A stretch of 64,000 bases of DNA from Balanoglossus misakiensis. Taxonomy: Eukaryota > Hemichordata. Below, piece after piece: positions 1-9,995 of this stretch. A model generated the notes under the pieces. The model saw only the letters and a program-made list of their open reading frames with translations, was not told where the DNA came from and searched no databases. The DNA is taken from NCBI GenBank assembly GCA_040954595.2, contig JBECUI020000047.1, positions 1-64,000 of the forward strand. Direction: 5' to 3'. The position numbers were made by a program, and so were the translations under genes. Numbering within the stretch: the first letter of the stretch is position 1; the number at the start of each line of letters is the position of its first letter.

Positions 1-2283
1 GCCATTGGACAAAGTTGGAAGCCGTAGTTCAGCCCACCCTTACACTCACTGGCTTGGAGGCAGGAATGGAGTATTCTATTCGCATACAAGCCATCAGCAC
101 CTTTGACGCCAACATGGTCAGTGACTGGACAGAAGCAGGGCCATTTGCTGCAAATGGAATTAGGCCCTTAGAAATCCATGATACTAGTGGAGCCATCAGC
201 GAACTGACTCTTGCAATCGGAGAGACCCGGACGCTGAGTGTCCCAGAAAGCTTCTGGGTCAACGTAGAGGATACCTCCGTAAACTGGGTAAGTAGTGATA
301 ACACCACTGTAGAAGTAACAGATGGCATGGTTGAGGCAATAACAGAGGGAAGTGCCGCAATAACGGCAACATCAGGAGCAGACCCGGCCAATGCGGCATC
401 GATAACGGTGAATGTTCCAAGTTTAAGCAATTTGGTTCTGTATGATGAGGATAGCCTTACTATTCCCTATGGAGAAAGCGATCCCCTTATCCTCACACCG
501 AGTGATCTACTCTTACCAGGATTGTCTTTAACCTACACAAGTTCGGGCACTGTAGCGGGCATTACCGTGGGAACCGATGGAACCATAACTATTGATAACA
601 CAACACTAGTAGGCACGTATACCCTGGACATAACAGCAAGTGCGGATGGCTACACGAGTACGGCAAGCCATCAGATAGCCATAACGATCAGTCAGAGGGC
701 AACAGAAGAGTATATGGTCTATGCAGAAGGAGATTTTATCAGAGGAGGGGTATATGCACCAGCTACAGCTGCCCCACAGGGAGCTGGATTGGGTTATGCC
801 ATGGATCCAACTCCGACTGGATGGAGCATTGAGGCAACAACTGGGACCATCTCTATAGCTTCAGATGCACCAGCTGGGGTAGAACAAACGGTTACTGTAA
901 CGGCAAGTCCAATCAATACTAACTATGCCTCTGGCAGTGTAGAATTGACTAAGTCTGTTGTCGACCCGTTTAGTGCTGGTCCCGACTCGTCGTTCTTTAT
1001 AACACTATGGGAAACAACAGATGTAAATCAAACAGTGGAGATTCCCGTGGGAGGCAGAACAGCAAGCTATGATATAGACTGGGGCGATGGAACGGCAGAA
1101 AGACTTTCCGGCACAGCAAGCCATGTCTATACAGCTGCGGGCGAATATACGGTCAGGATAACCGATAGTTTCCAGCGAATACGGTTGCTAGATACAACAG
1201 CAGAAATAGCAGCACGCCTTAAGTCCATTGATCAGTGGGGCACAGCACAATGGATTAGTATGGGGGGGGCATTTGCCAAGGCCATCAACATGACGATGGC
1301 AGCAACCGACATTCCTGATCTCTCAGGAGTAGCCGATATGAGTTCCATGTTTTACTCGGGAGGGGTAAGTGTCTTCAATGGTGCCTTCAATGGAGATATC
1401 GATGGCTGGGACACGTCAAATGTGACCAATATGGCTAAGATGTTCTATGGGGTAACTGTCTTCAATAGAGATATCAGCAACTGGAAAACATCAAATGTAA
1501 CGGATATGAATTCCATGTTCGTTATGCATCTAGTTTCAATCAAGACTTGAGTCGCTGGGACACCGGCGAGGTAACCAATATGACTGGGATGTTCTTGGGC
1601 GCAACCGCCTTCAATGGAGATATCAGTAGCTGGGACACCGCCAAGGTAACCAATATGGGTAATATGTTCGATCAGGCACATAGTTTCAATCAAGACTTGA
1701 GTCGCTGGGACACCGCCAAGGTAACGGATATGAATTCCATGTTCTTTGAGGCACGTAGTTTCAATCAAGACTTGAGTCGCTGGGACACCGGCGAGGTAAC
1801 CGATATGACTGGGATGTTCTCTAGTGCAAGTGTCTTCAATGGAGATATCAGTAGCTGGAACACCGCCAAGGTAACCGATATGACATGGATGTTCGCTAGT
1901 GCAAGTGTCTTCAATGGAGATATCAGTAACTGGAACATCACCAAGGTAACCGATATGACTGAAATGTTCGTTGATGCAACGAGATTCGCTCAAAACCTCG
2001 GACCATGGTATATTACCTTACCGCAGACCACCATCTCGGTAGACACGCCATTAACCATTGCAGCACAGAATAGCATCCTTGCAGGACAGCTGGAAAATCC
2101 GCAGTACAGTCTGCCGACCGATGCCACGCTCGACAACGATAGTTTAGCATTACCGACGGAACGACCTTGAAAGTCAATAATGGTACTGATCCCGGCAACT
2201 ATACTATAAGCATACAAACAACAAGTGCCGATTTTAGTACACCACTCGACCCAATTGTGCAGTTTATGATAACGGTACAGTAG
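1..2283 (+). pseudogene. BspA-like (DUF285) surface lipoprotein, 5' end outside window, two frameshifts
   Basis: This is the 3' portion of a family-2 array lipoprotein; the promoter and signal peptide lie left of the window. Modules in order: end of an FN3-like domain (to about 170), a Big_2-like domain (about 170-420), two Ig/He_PIG-like segments (about 430-960), a PKD-like segment with the DIDWGDGT motif near 1075-1095, then nine DUF285 repeats (about 1330-2000). It closes with the family tail ([10 protein letters not shown] onward) and TAG at 2281-2283. The frame breaks twice. A base is missing near 1525 (MFVM-HL where paralogues read MF..A.SFN), and an A is missing near 2142 (GATAGTTT where paralogues have GATAAGTTT). 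Otherwise it is closely similar to cassettes B-I, so the breaks could be sequencing errors. The inferred role is a surface adhesin-like protein; no ligand can be deduced. Confidence 0.85.
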
Positions 2284-2295
2284 CCATTTCCGAAC

Positions 2296-2328
2296 AACAG
2301 CGGGGCTTTAGTGCTCCGCTGTTATTTT
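2296..2328 (+). terminator. Rho-independent terminator after the first array gene
   Basis: Inverted repeat AACAGCGG / CCGCTGTT, 13 nt after the TAG, followed by a T-rich stretch (ATTTTGA). The same hairpin follows nearly every array gene, which marks each gene as its own transcription unit. Confidence 0.8.
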
Positions 2329-2427
2329 GACTATAGTTTTACCCCCTCCACAGCCCCCCATTGTGCTAACAATAACTCCTGCGCAATCTATCTGATTTGA
2401 TTGAAACTTTCCCTTTGGCATTATCTT

Positions 2428-2722
2428 TTTAAGGCTCTTGGGCTGATAGGGGACTCTGTCTCGGGTTACAAAGATGTGGCTGCTCTGCTTGCTTATAGCC
2501 AAAGCAGCCAAACGGACAGCTATACCACCGGGAGTTGGGTAGTTTACAAGGTACCATAACCAACAGCTACCGCTACGACAAGCAGACCCCCCCCTGACAA
2601 CATCACCCCCAAGACCTCTGGCAGCGCCGTAGTTCTGAAGCAACTCACCCCCAACCCGGTACACCTCCACCGAAACTGGCAATCCAGGCTGGACCTCCGA
2701 TAACTGGATCATCGCTGGCCCG
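2428..2722 (+). pseudogene. Remnant of a GLUG-motif protein C-terminus (intergenic spacer module)
   Basis: A non-functional protein-coding fossil lies after the terminator. Reading across frames gives GYKDVAALLAYSQSSQT, then SY.TG, then an LQGTITNSYRYDKQ-like stretch, and finally TGNPGWTSDNWIIAG. This is the pattern of GLUG repeats (GGLVGY..., SYATG, ITNSY) plus a typical terminal G-W-...-NW motif. No start codon or RBS is present and the frame changes within it. The same module recurs after most family-2 genes, so it is copied as part of the cassette. Confidence 0.6.
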
Positions 2723-2725
2723 GTA

Positions 2726-3064
2726 CCCCCCCCCCCCCCCCCCCGGCCAGCCCGACATCAATAACCTCCCTAGCAAGCCCCCAGGCCCCCCACTCCTGGC
2801 GGGCCCTGGGAGGCTTCCCGAAAAAGATAAATATGCCCCACCTCACCCCCCCAGACTGGCCCCCCCACTCCTGGCAAGCCCCCCCAAGCCCCCCCACTCT
2901 GGCGGGCCTTGGGGGCTGCCGCAAAAAGATAAATATGTCCCACCTCACCCCCCAGACTGGCCCCCCCCACTCCTGGCAAGCCCCCCCAAGGCCCCCCACT
3001 CTGGCGGGCCTTGGGGGCTGCCGCAAAAAGATAAATATGCCCCACCTCACCCCCCCAGACCGGA
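2726..3064 (+). repeat. C-rich minisatellite with a C19 homopolymer, upstream of cassette A
   Basis: It begins with 19 consecutive C (2726-2744). Repeats of CACTCCTGGCAAGCCCCC type then alternate with a conserved block GCAAAAAGATAAATATG. A roughly 115-bp direct duplication is visible (conserved block near 2920 and again near 3024). The complementary strand is rich in G3-G8 runs separated by short loops. No gene is credible here. Confidence 0.85.
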
Positions 3065-3199
3065 CCACCCCACTCCAAACCAATAAAACAGAAAATAATC
3101 TTAAAAAACTTGGTTATTCCTCTAAAACGTAATAAGCTTTTATACAGTAGTGTCCTTATAGCTTCTTAATCAAAAAGTCTTGTACTTATAAGAAAAGAC

Positions 3200-3257
3200 T
3201 TGACAAAAAGTGTCACTACGAATAGGATAGACCAAACAAAACCAAATTTTTAAGGAG
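3200..3257 (+). promoter_or_regulatory. Promoter and Shine-Dalgarno of cassette A
   Basis: -35 TTGACA (3200-3205), 17-nt spacer, -10 TAGGAT (3223-3228). AAGGAG (3252-3257) sits 9 nt before the ATG at 3267. The block is conserved before cassettes A-G and I. The spacer contains an A5 run that is A6 in E and A7 in G. Confidence 0.8.
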
Positions 3258-3266
3258 ATCCACCAT

Positions 3267-3846
3267 ATGAATTCATTTATCAACTCACTCACTCACTCAC
3301 TCACTCACTCACTCACTCACTCACTCACTCACTCACTCACTCACTCACTCACGCGTTAGGACATCATAGGAATACCCTAGCTGAAGCTAAAAAACCTCTT
3401 CTTTTTCCCCTCGCCTTTCTTCTTGTTGTATTTGCCTTGTTATTTTCTTGTGATGGTTCTGGTACCACGGCCGCTCCACAGGAAGAGGCACCACCAGCCA
3501 TTGATGTCCAAACAATCGCCAAGGATGAAACCGAGCAAGGACTCGGTTCTCTGAAGCTCACCTGGGTTGCGGTCCAGGGAAAGAATGCCGAGGGAAACTT
3601 GGTTGATAGTACCTACATGGTAGAGTATCGCCTTTCTACAGAGAGCCATTGGACAAAGTTGGAAGCCGTAGATCAGCCCACCCTTACACTCACTGGCCTG
3701 GAGGCAGGAATGGAGTATTCTATTCGCATACAAGCCATCAGCACCTTTGACGCCAACATGGTCAGTGACTGGACAGAAGCAGGGCCATTTGCTGCAAATG
3801 GAATTAGGCCTTAGAAATCCATGATACTAGTGGAGCCATCAGCGAA
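3267..3846 (+). pseudogene. Cassette A: phase-variable BspA-family lipoprotein, 3'-truncated by an IS256 scar
   Basis: ATG at 3267 has a good RBS and promoter. The (CTCA)17 tract puts the start out of frame (+2) with the body, so it is OFF: translation would end at TAG immediately after the tract. The body encodes the signal peptide (hydrophobic [16 protein letters not shown]) and one FN3-like domain (about 3490-3800). A missing C near 3810 (AGGCCTT for AGGCCCTT) adds a stop. At about 3846 the sequence jumps from the Big_2 region into the terminal ~114 bp of an IS256-type element. All Ig, PKD and DUF285 modules are lost, so the gene is dead even if switched on. Confidence 0.85.
3284..3351 (+). 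repeat. (CTCA)17 coding microsatellite, cassette A
   Basis: Seventeen uninterrupted CTCA units begin 17 nt after the A of the ATG. The in-frame condition is n divisible by 3; 17 leaves remainder 2, so it is OFF. In the open register the tract encodes repeating Leu-Thr-His-Ser. Confidence 0.95.
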
Positions 3847-3960
3847 ATGGAGTACAGAAAAGTATTTGAATATGGACTTCTTTAAAGCGATAAGGCAAGA
3901 TGTAAGTTAGGCTCTTTCAACATTGGAGATTTGAAAGTGTGCAAAATTCTTGACACTACC
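3847..3960 (+). mobile_element. IS256-type element end fragment (scar)
   Basis: It matches the reverse complement of 59303-59418 with only a few differences. It contains the last codons of the transposase region and ends with the terminal repeat ...TTGACACTACC. Only one IS end is present, so an insertion followed by deletion removed the rest of cassette A together with most of the IS. Confidence 0.85.
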
Positions 3961-3990
3961 TAAAACATAGGACAAAGAGGTCGGCAGACG

Positions 3991-6900
3991 ATGAAGCAAC
4001 TGTTTAGTGAGAAGATCTGGACTCAAACGAGTAAAAAATTTGTTACTCATAAAACATCATCTTTATTTTTACGTGTTGTATTGAACTCTTCTATTTTTCT
4101 TTACATCCTCTTGGCAATCCTTGCATTTTTGACTGCTTGTGAGAATGCGGGCACATTACCCATGGAAGAAGTATTGAAGATTTCCAATGTGCATGTTACC
4201 CAAGGTGGAAAAACCTATGATACGAGTATCGCAGGCTTTCGGGCGCATATTAATCAGGCAGAAGAATCTACTCCCGGAACCATTGATATTATTTTGCCGG
4301 ATAATGCCATAGTTGATCCGACTGCATACGATGAACTCGCAACTGATCTCATTACAGCAGATACCCCATTAAGTTTTACATTATATAAAAAGAACATTGC
4401 AGACTTTACTATTACGAAGGTTTCGGGAAGTACCTTTGCCGGTAACTCAGAGAAACGTGGAGTAGTGCAGTATAAGTTTATCAAAAAAGATGCACCAGAT
4501 ACATCGTGTATACAATATTACTATTACTCAGGGGCAGCCTCTTATTGTTACCGGTCTAACTATTATTGATGCCGATCGGCGGTATAATACAGCAGAAGGA
4601 CAGGTTATTATATCATCATATACACAACCAAAGAGCATACATGCCACCCTTCCCTTGAGTGCCGAGATCCCAAGCAGCTCTTTACAAAGATTTGCGTTAT
4701 CTTCTATGGTTTTTACCTATAATAGTAACCATCCTGTTATTGTTACTCCTACCCAAGTAAGAGACCTACGTACTGGAGTAGAGTACACTTTTTTTGATGC
4801 CATCAATAATCGATCTGTTTCCTATGTTCTACGCATAGGGTATCCCGAATTACGGGTAATAGCCGCAGAAGATTCCAGTGGAAGACTGGCAAATGTTATT
4901 CAAGAGGATCGACGGATAGAATTACCCATACCGGAGGATATGGATCCTCGTACTCCTTTTGATCTATCTACTTTACAATTTACCTATGATGGAGTATATG
5001 CCAATGCCCATCTTGCTGTTTCCATAGTTGGTCAGCTGGGAAATTCTAATAATATAGTTGATGCCAGCAATGGCGTCCCTCTTCTTTTTCGTTATTTTGG
5101 GCATGATTTTCTGGAGAGGCAGAGTGCTAGATACATGTTTATTGTAGTACGAGAGAATACCAGCCCAACAGCACCCGATAAAATCTCCAACGCACCGCTG
5201 GCAGAAATTATGGAAGAAAGAGAAGTGCTGCTGACATGGGAGACACCGTATCATGGAGGTATTCCCATTACAGGGTATGAGATCTATTACTCAGATGAAG
5301 GCACTATCCCCACCAAGGACGCAAGAGTCGATTTATCAGTCAGAGCCGACCAAGATCTTATGCCACAAGCCATATTAACTGGCTTAGACTGGCGCAAGAG
5401 TTATACATTTACAGTTGCGGCAATAAATGAAATAGGAACTGCGGAACATAGTGAAGCAACTATGCCGATAAAACTTGCTCAACCCATACCACAGGTAAAA
5501 AAGGCAAGAGTGTTGCCAAACGGCAATATAATGCTGTTCATTTCCGAGCAGGTAGTAGACAGGGGAACAGATCCAAGTGCATTTCATATATCGGGCACTG
5601 AAAATGATTTGACAGTTACGGACGTAAGTATGGTAGATGCCATGCAAATACTGTTAACGTTGGATAATGGGACCGGACAAATAGGCGAGGTAGAAATACC
5701 GCGAATATCCTACACGGGCGATACATTAGTTAGTGCTTCAACAGGAGTTATGCTGGAATCCTTTGTCGACCAGGAAGCTATTCATATACATGCCTTTGTC
5801 AGCACGTGGAACATAGCAAGTGATGGAGAAATATTTGAGTTACCTATTAGCGGCGTTAATATCGCTATTAATTGGGGCGATGGTTCTGCAATAGAAACCC
5901 TTGCGTCTGCGACAGTAGATATTCCACAAAGGCATACCTATACGGTAGCGAAGACCTACACCGTACTCGTATCATCAGCTATAACACGGATGAAACTAGG
6001 AGCGGAATATTCAAACTACTATTCACCATCCGGAAAAAAGTTACAAAGCATTGAGCAATGGGGTAGTGCACAATGGGCAAATATGGAGCAGATGTTTAGA
6101 GGATCGACCAATATGCAAGTTGAATCCTCCGATGTTCCCAATCTTGATAGAGTACGTAATATGAGAGAAATGTTTTCTCGTGTTGCAGCATTACATGGAA
6201 ATTTTAATGACTGGAATGTATCCAATGTAAGCAATATGGAAGGTTTGTTTTCTTATATTGATACGCTGGACATAGACATTAGCGATTGGGACGTATCCAA
6301 TGTAACTACTATGAAAGGTATGTTTTCCACCATTGATACGCTAAACATAGACATTAGCAACTGGGACGTATCCAATGTAACTAATATGGAACATATGTTT
6401 ATCACTACTGATGCGCAGTACATAGGCATTAGCAACTGGGACGTATCCAATGTAACAAGCATGGCAGGCATGTTTGCGTATTCACGCAATTTTAATGAAG
6501 AGATTGGTAGGTGGGACGTTGGAAATGTGCTTGATATGACATCCATGTTTCAAGATGCAAGTTCCTTTAATGGGAATATCAGTAGCTGGAATGTAAGCAA
6601 TGTAAGCAATATGAGCAGTATGTTTCAGTATGCGAGAGCTTTTAATGCTGATATTAGCAGCTGGAACGTTGAGAACGTTATATCTATGGATTCCATGTTT
6701 ACTGGTGCAGCAAGTTTTAATGCAGATATTTCTAACTGGAAAGTTTCCAATGTAGTTAGCATGTATTTTATGTTTGCAGGTGCAAGCTCATTTAGTAGAA
6801 ACTTGGAAGGTTGGGATGTTTCTCATGTAAAAAACATGGCGTACATGTTCAGTAATGCATACCTTTTTAATGGAAATATTGGCAGTTGGGATGTGGGGAA

Positions 6901-9342
6901 TGTAGTTGATATGCAGTACATGTTTAATCAGGCGAATTCCTTTAATGGAAATATTGCTGCATGGAATCTGAGCAAAGTAACCAATATGAAAGGTATGTTT
7001 TTAGATGCCAGCTCTTTTAATGCCGACATAGGGGGGTGGAATGTTCGTAATGTAAGCAATATGGGAGACATGTTCCAAAATGCTGTTTCTTTTAATGCCG
7101 ATATAAGCGGCTGGGATGTGCGAAACGTAGATCATGCACGCGACATGTTTACTGGAGCGAGGAGTTTCAATCAAAATCTTGGTCCTTGGTACATTGTACC
7201 GGGTACGGAACCTCTTATTGTAAATGATCTATCTCCTGTTCACCTTACCACTCAGAGTAATGTTTTTACCGAACATTTGAGCAGAACTTCTCCGTACGTA
7301 TTACCAACAGGGCTTGTCGACAATGATCTATTCATATTCAATGGTACAATTCTTTCTGTTCCATCCAGTCTGCAGTCCGATCAGTATACAGTTACTATTC
7401 AAGCAAACGGAAATACATTTGGCACATCACCCCCGGAAATAACAGTTACTATTCATGTAGCAGAGGACAGGCTAGAGGCAATAAGCGGATTAATAGATCA
7501 AGATGGCAGTTTATTGATTACTTTGAGTGAAGAAGCAGAAGTGCTTGGAACAGATCCCAGTGCCTTCCGTATATCAGGGTCGAAGATAACCCGACGGTTA
7601 CTGCAGTTACAGTAGAGCCCATGGATGCAACGATACTGCGACTAATAATTAGTCGGCCGATAAGAAAAGTAGAGCTTCCACTCATATCCTATACGGGAGA
7701 TACAATAGTCAGCAAGAACAATCAGACAGCACTAAAAAACATAGTAGAGCTGGAAGCCACGAGTACGGATGTATTTATAACTGACTGGTACTATTACTAC
7801 AACCGCTTGACCAGTCTTCATGCTGTAGAACTACCCATTGCTGGAAGTAACATAGAGATTAATTGGGGAGATGGCACTCCAATAGAGATAGTTACTGCCG
7901 CTACACTTAATAATCCGCAAAGCCATATATATTATGTAACAGGCAATTACACAATACGAATATCATCCGAAATAACCCAGATGCAATGTATGCCAACATA
8001 TGCGTCACTCAGCAATGTGGTACAGTGGGGAACAGCAGAATGGACCAGCATGGAAGGCATGTTTTCAGGTGCTTTTAACATGCGCATGAGTGCAACAGAT
8101 GTTCCCAACCTGAGTAAAGTAGAAAATCTATCTTATATGTTTTATAATGCCAGCAATTTTAATGCCAATATTAATGCTTGGGATGTAAGTAATGTATCGG
8201 ACATGTCTTATATGTTTTATGGTGCCCGAAGGTTTAACGGAAATATAAGTTCATGGAAGGTAGGTAATGTAACGAACATGTCCCATATGTTCCATGGTGG
8301 AGATGCTTTTAACGCAAACATAAGTTCTTGGGATGTAGGTAATGTAACGGATATGTCCCATATGTTTCGTGAAGCCAATAGCTTTAGCGGCAATATTGGG
8401 TTCTGGAATGTCAGTCAAGTAGTAGATATGTCTCATATGTTTGATAATGCCCCTAATTTTAATGAGAATCTTGCACTCTGGGATGTGCGTAATGTAAGGA
8501 ACATGTCTTCCATGTTCCAAGCTGCAGCAATCTTTAATGGAAATATTAGCGGGTGGAATGTAGGTCAGGTAGTCGACATGTCTTATATGTTCAAGAATGC
8601 CCGTGCTTTTAACAGGGATCTTAACAACTGGAACGTAGAGAATGTAAGCAATATGCAGCAGATGTTCAATTATGCCACTTCTTTTAATGGAAATATTAGT
8701 GGATGGGATGTAGGACAGGTAACCGACATGTCTTATATGTTCAAGGATGCCAGTGCTTTTAACAGGGATCTTAACAACTGGAACGTAGGGACTGTAAGCA
8801 ATATGCAACGCATGTTTGACGTTGCATTATCTTTTAATGGGGATATTGCTAATTGGAATGTGGAGAATGTAATTAATATGGAAGGCATGTTTAGTGAGGC
8901 CATGTCATTTACTACGGATATTGCTAACTGGAATGTGGGGAATGTAACTAATATGCAAAGGATGTTTAATTATGCCCTATCTTTTAATGCGGACATTAGT
9001 AGGTGGAATGTCCGGGCGGTAACGGAAGCGCGTAGGATGTTCTACCGAGCAAATTCGTTTAACCAAAACCTTGGTCCTTGGTATATTGTATTGGATACTG
9101 TTACCGTACAAGAGGAAATAGTGCTTACAGCACAGAGTAATGCATTTATGGAGCATCTCAACGCAGAGAGCCCCTATATTCTTCCGACAGATGTTGAAGA
9201 TAACAACTACTTTTCTATTGATGGCAATACTATATCGGTACTCGCAGGAACCCCCCCATCCGTGTACACTATTGTAATCCAGGCAAACACTTTGGATTAT
9301 GTTACTCCCCCGGAAGTAAGTGTTGCCATTACAGTTCAATAG
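3991..9342 (+). CDS. Large two-module BspA-like (DUF285) lipoprotein, two frameshifts
   Basis: ATG 3991 is preceded by AGAGG (3976-3980). The start peptide is long, with a membrane segment ending in the lipobox LTAC (Cys about residue 50). Order: a cadherin/Ig-like N-terminal region; an FN3-like module (about 5170-5480); a SwmB-like Ig module (about 5490-5770); a WGDG PKD-like segment (about 5870); and about 15 DUF285 repeats (6080-7180). An Ig-like tail follows, then a second SwmB-like/WGDG/DUF285 set with about 14 repeats (7480-9080) and a tail to TAG 9342. Frames change near 4505 and near 7578, where restoring one base joins the pieces, so this is one gene of about 1780 codons. It is more diverged than the family-2 cassettes and has no CTCA tract. 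A surface adhesin-like role is inferred. The IS scar lies directly upstream and may have replaced its original promoter. Confidence 0.85.
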
Positions 9343-9393
9343 TTTTCCGGAATGAGACTGCTGTGATTTTGTACCGATTTGGCAAGTATGTAG

Positions 9394-9428
9394 CTTTTAT
9401 ATCGCATAAAAGTGCAATTTTTTAAATT
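9394..9428 (+). terminator. Possible AT-rich terminator after the 3991-9342 gene
   Basis: CTTTTAT (9394-9400) pairs with ATAAAAG (9406-9412) across a 5-nt loop; a T6 run follows a few bases later. The weak stem makes this tentative. Confidence 0.4.
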
Positions 9429-9476
9429 TCCACTTGCCATTTACGCATTGTGTACCATAATTTCCCCATAGATATT

Positions 9477-9921
9477 ATGTTTGCAAAACGAATAAGCGTA
9501 AAACAAGTAGAAGAAGGCAAGGATTTTGCGCCGAAATTTAACAAGCACAATCTTATTCCCGTTGTTACTACCGACTACCGTAGTGGCGAAGTATTAATGC
9601 ATGGATATATGAATCCTGATGCGTTGAAAGAAACAATTCAGAGTGGAAATGCCGTGTATTATAGTAGAAGTCGAAACGCACTGTGGCGTAAGGGAGAGAG
9701 TAGCGGGTTAAGGCAGAAGATATGCGAGATGCGTATTGATGACGATCAGGATACTTGTTGAAATTTCAGGTGGTGCAAGTTGCCACGCGGGGTATCGGAG
9801 TTGTTTTTATCGTTCGGTATGTCATAATGGTGATGGCACCGTACAGCTGGAATTAAATGTATTTTGCGTTTACCTTTGTGGAGTTTGCTGCATACACACA
9901 CAATACATCGCTAAAAAATAA
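9477..9921 (+). pseudogene. hisI: hisI, phosphoribosyl-AMP cyclohydrolase, frameshifted
   Basis: Phosphoribosyl-AMP cyclohydrolase opens the adenine ring of PR-AMP in histidine synthesis and is cytosolic. Seen here: a LIPVVTTDYRSGEVLMHGYMN-like N-terminal core, then YYSRSRNALWRKGESSG (the family's SRSR..LW.KGETSG signature), then an RIDDDQD acidic motif. The frame breaks near 9758, and the next frame carries SCHAGYRSCFYRS, matching the family's CHTGRRSCFYR. Two oddities: the canonical DCDxD motif reads DDDQD, so one of the three zinc-ligand cysteines is replaced by Asp, and HTGRR reads HAGYR. The chosen start is ATG 9477; no strong RBS is seen. It stands alone without other his genes. The family assignment is sure; a working enzyme is unlikely unless the frameshift is an assembly error. 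Confidence 0.85.
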
Positions 9922-9995
9922 ATATTAGAAAATGGTGAGTATATTGGTTTTTTGCATTATACTATGTATACTCTTTTATTTTCTTGGAGGGTATT

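Noticed and set aside
1445-1993. Long minus-strand open frame opposite the DUF285 ladder (and similar ones at 8251-8808, 19452-19955, 46152-45784, 49601-50044)
   Set aside because: They are antisense shadows of a 75-bp periodic coding repeat; no RBS, no family match, and the + strand frame explains the sequence.
2709-3083. Gly/Arg-rich minus-strand 'proteins' over the C-rich spacers
   Set aside because: Low-complexity translation of the minisatellite; they differ in frame between copies and have no start signals.
3191-3220. TGACA-AAAAG-TGTCA as an operator overlapping the -35 box
   Set aside because: The 5-bp arms are short and are mostly the promoter itself; copies E and G lengthen the loop, so symmetry is not preserved.
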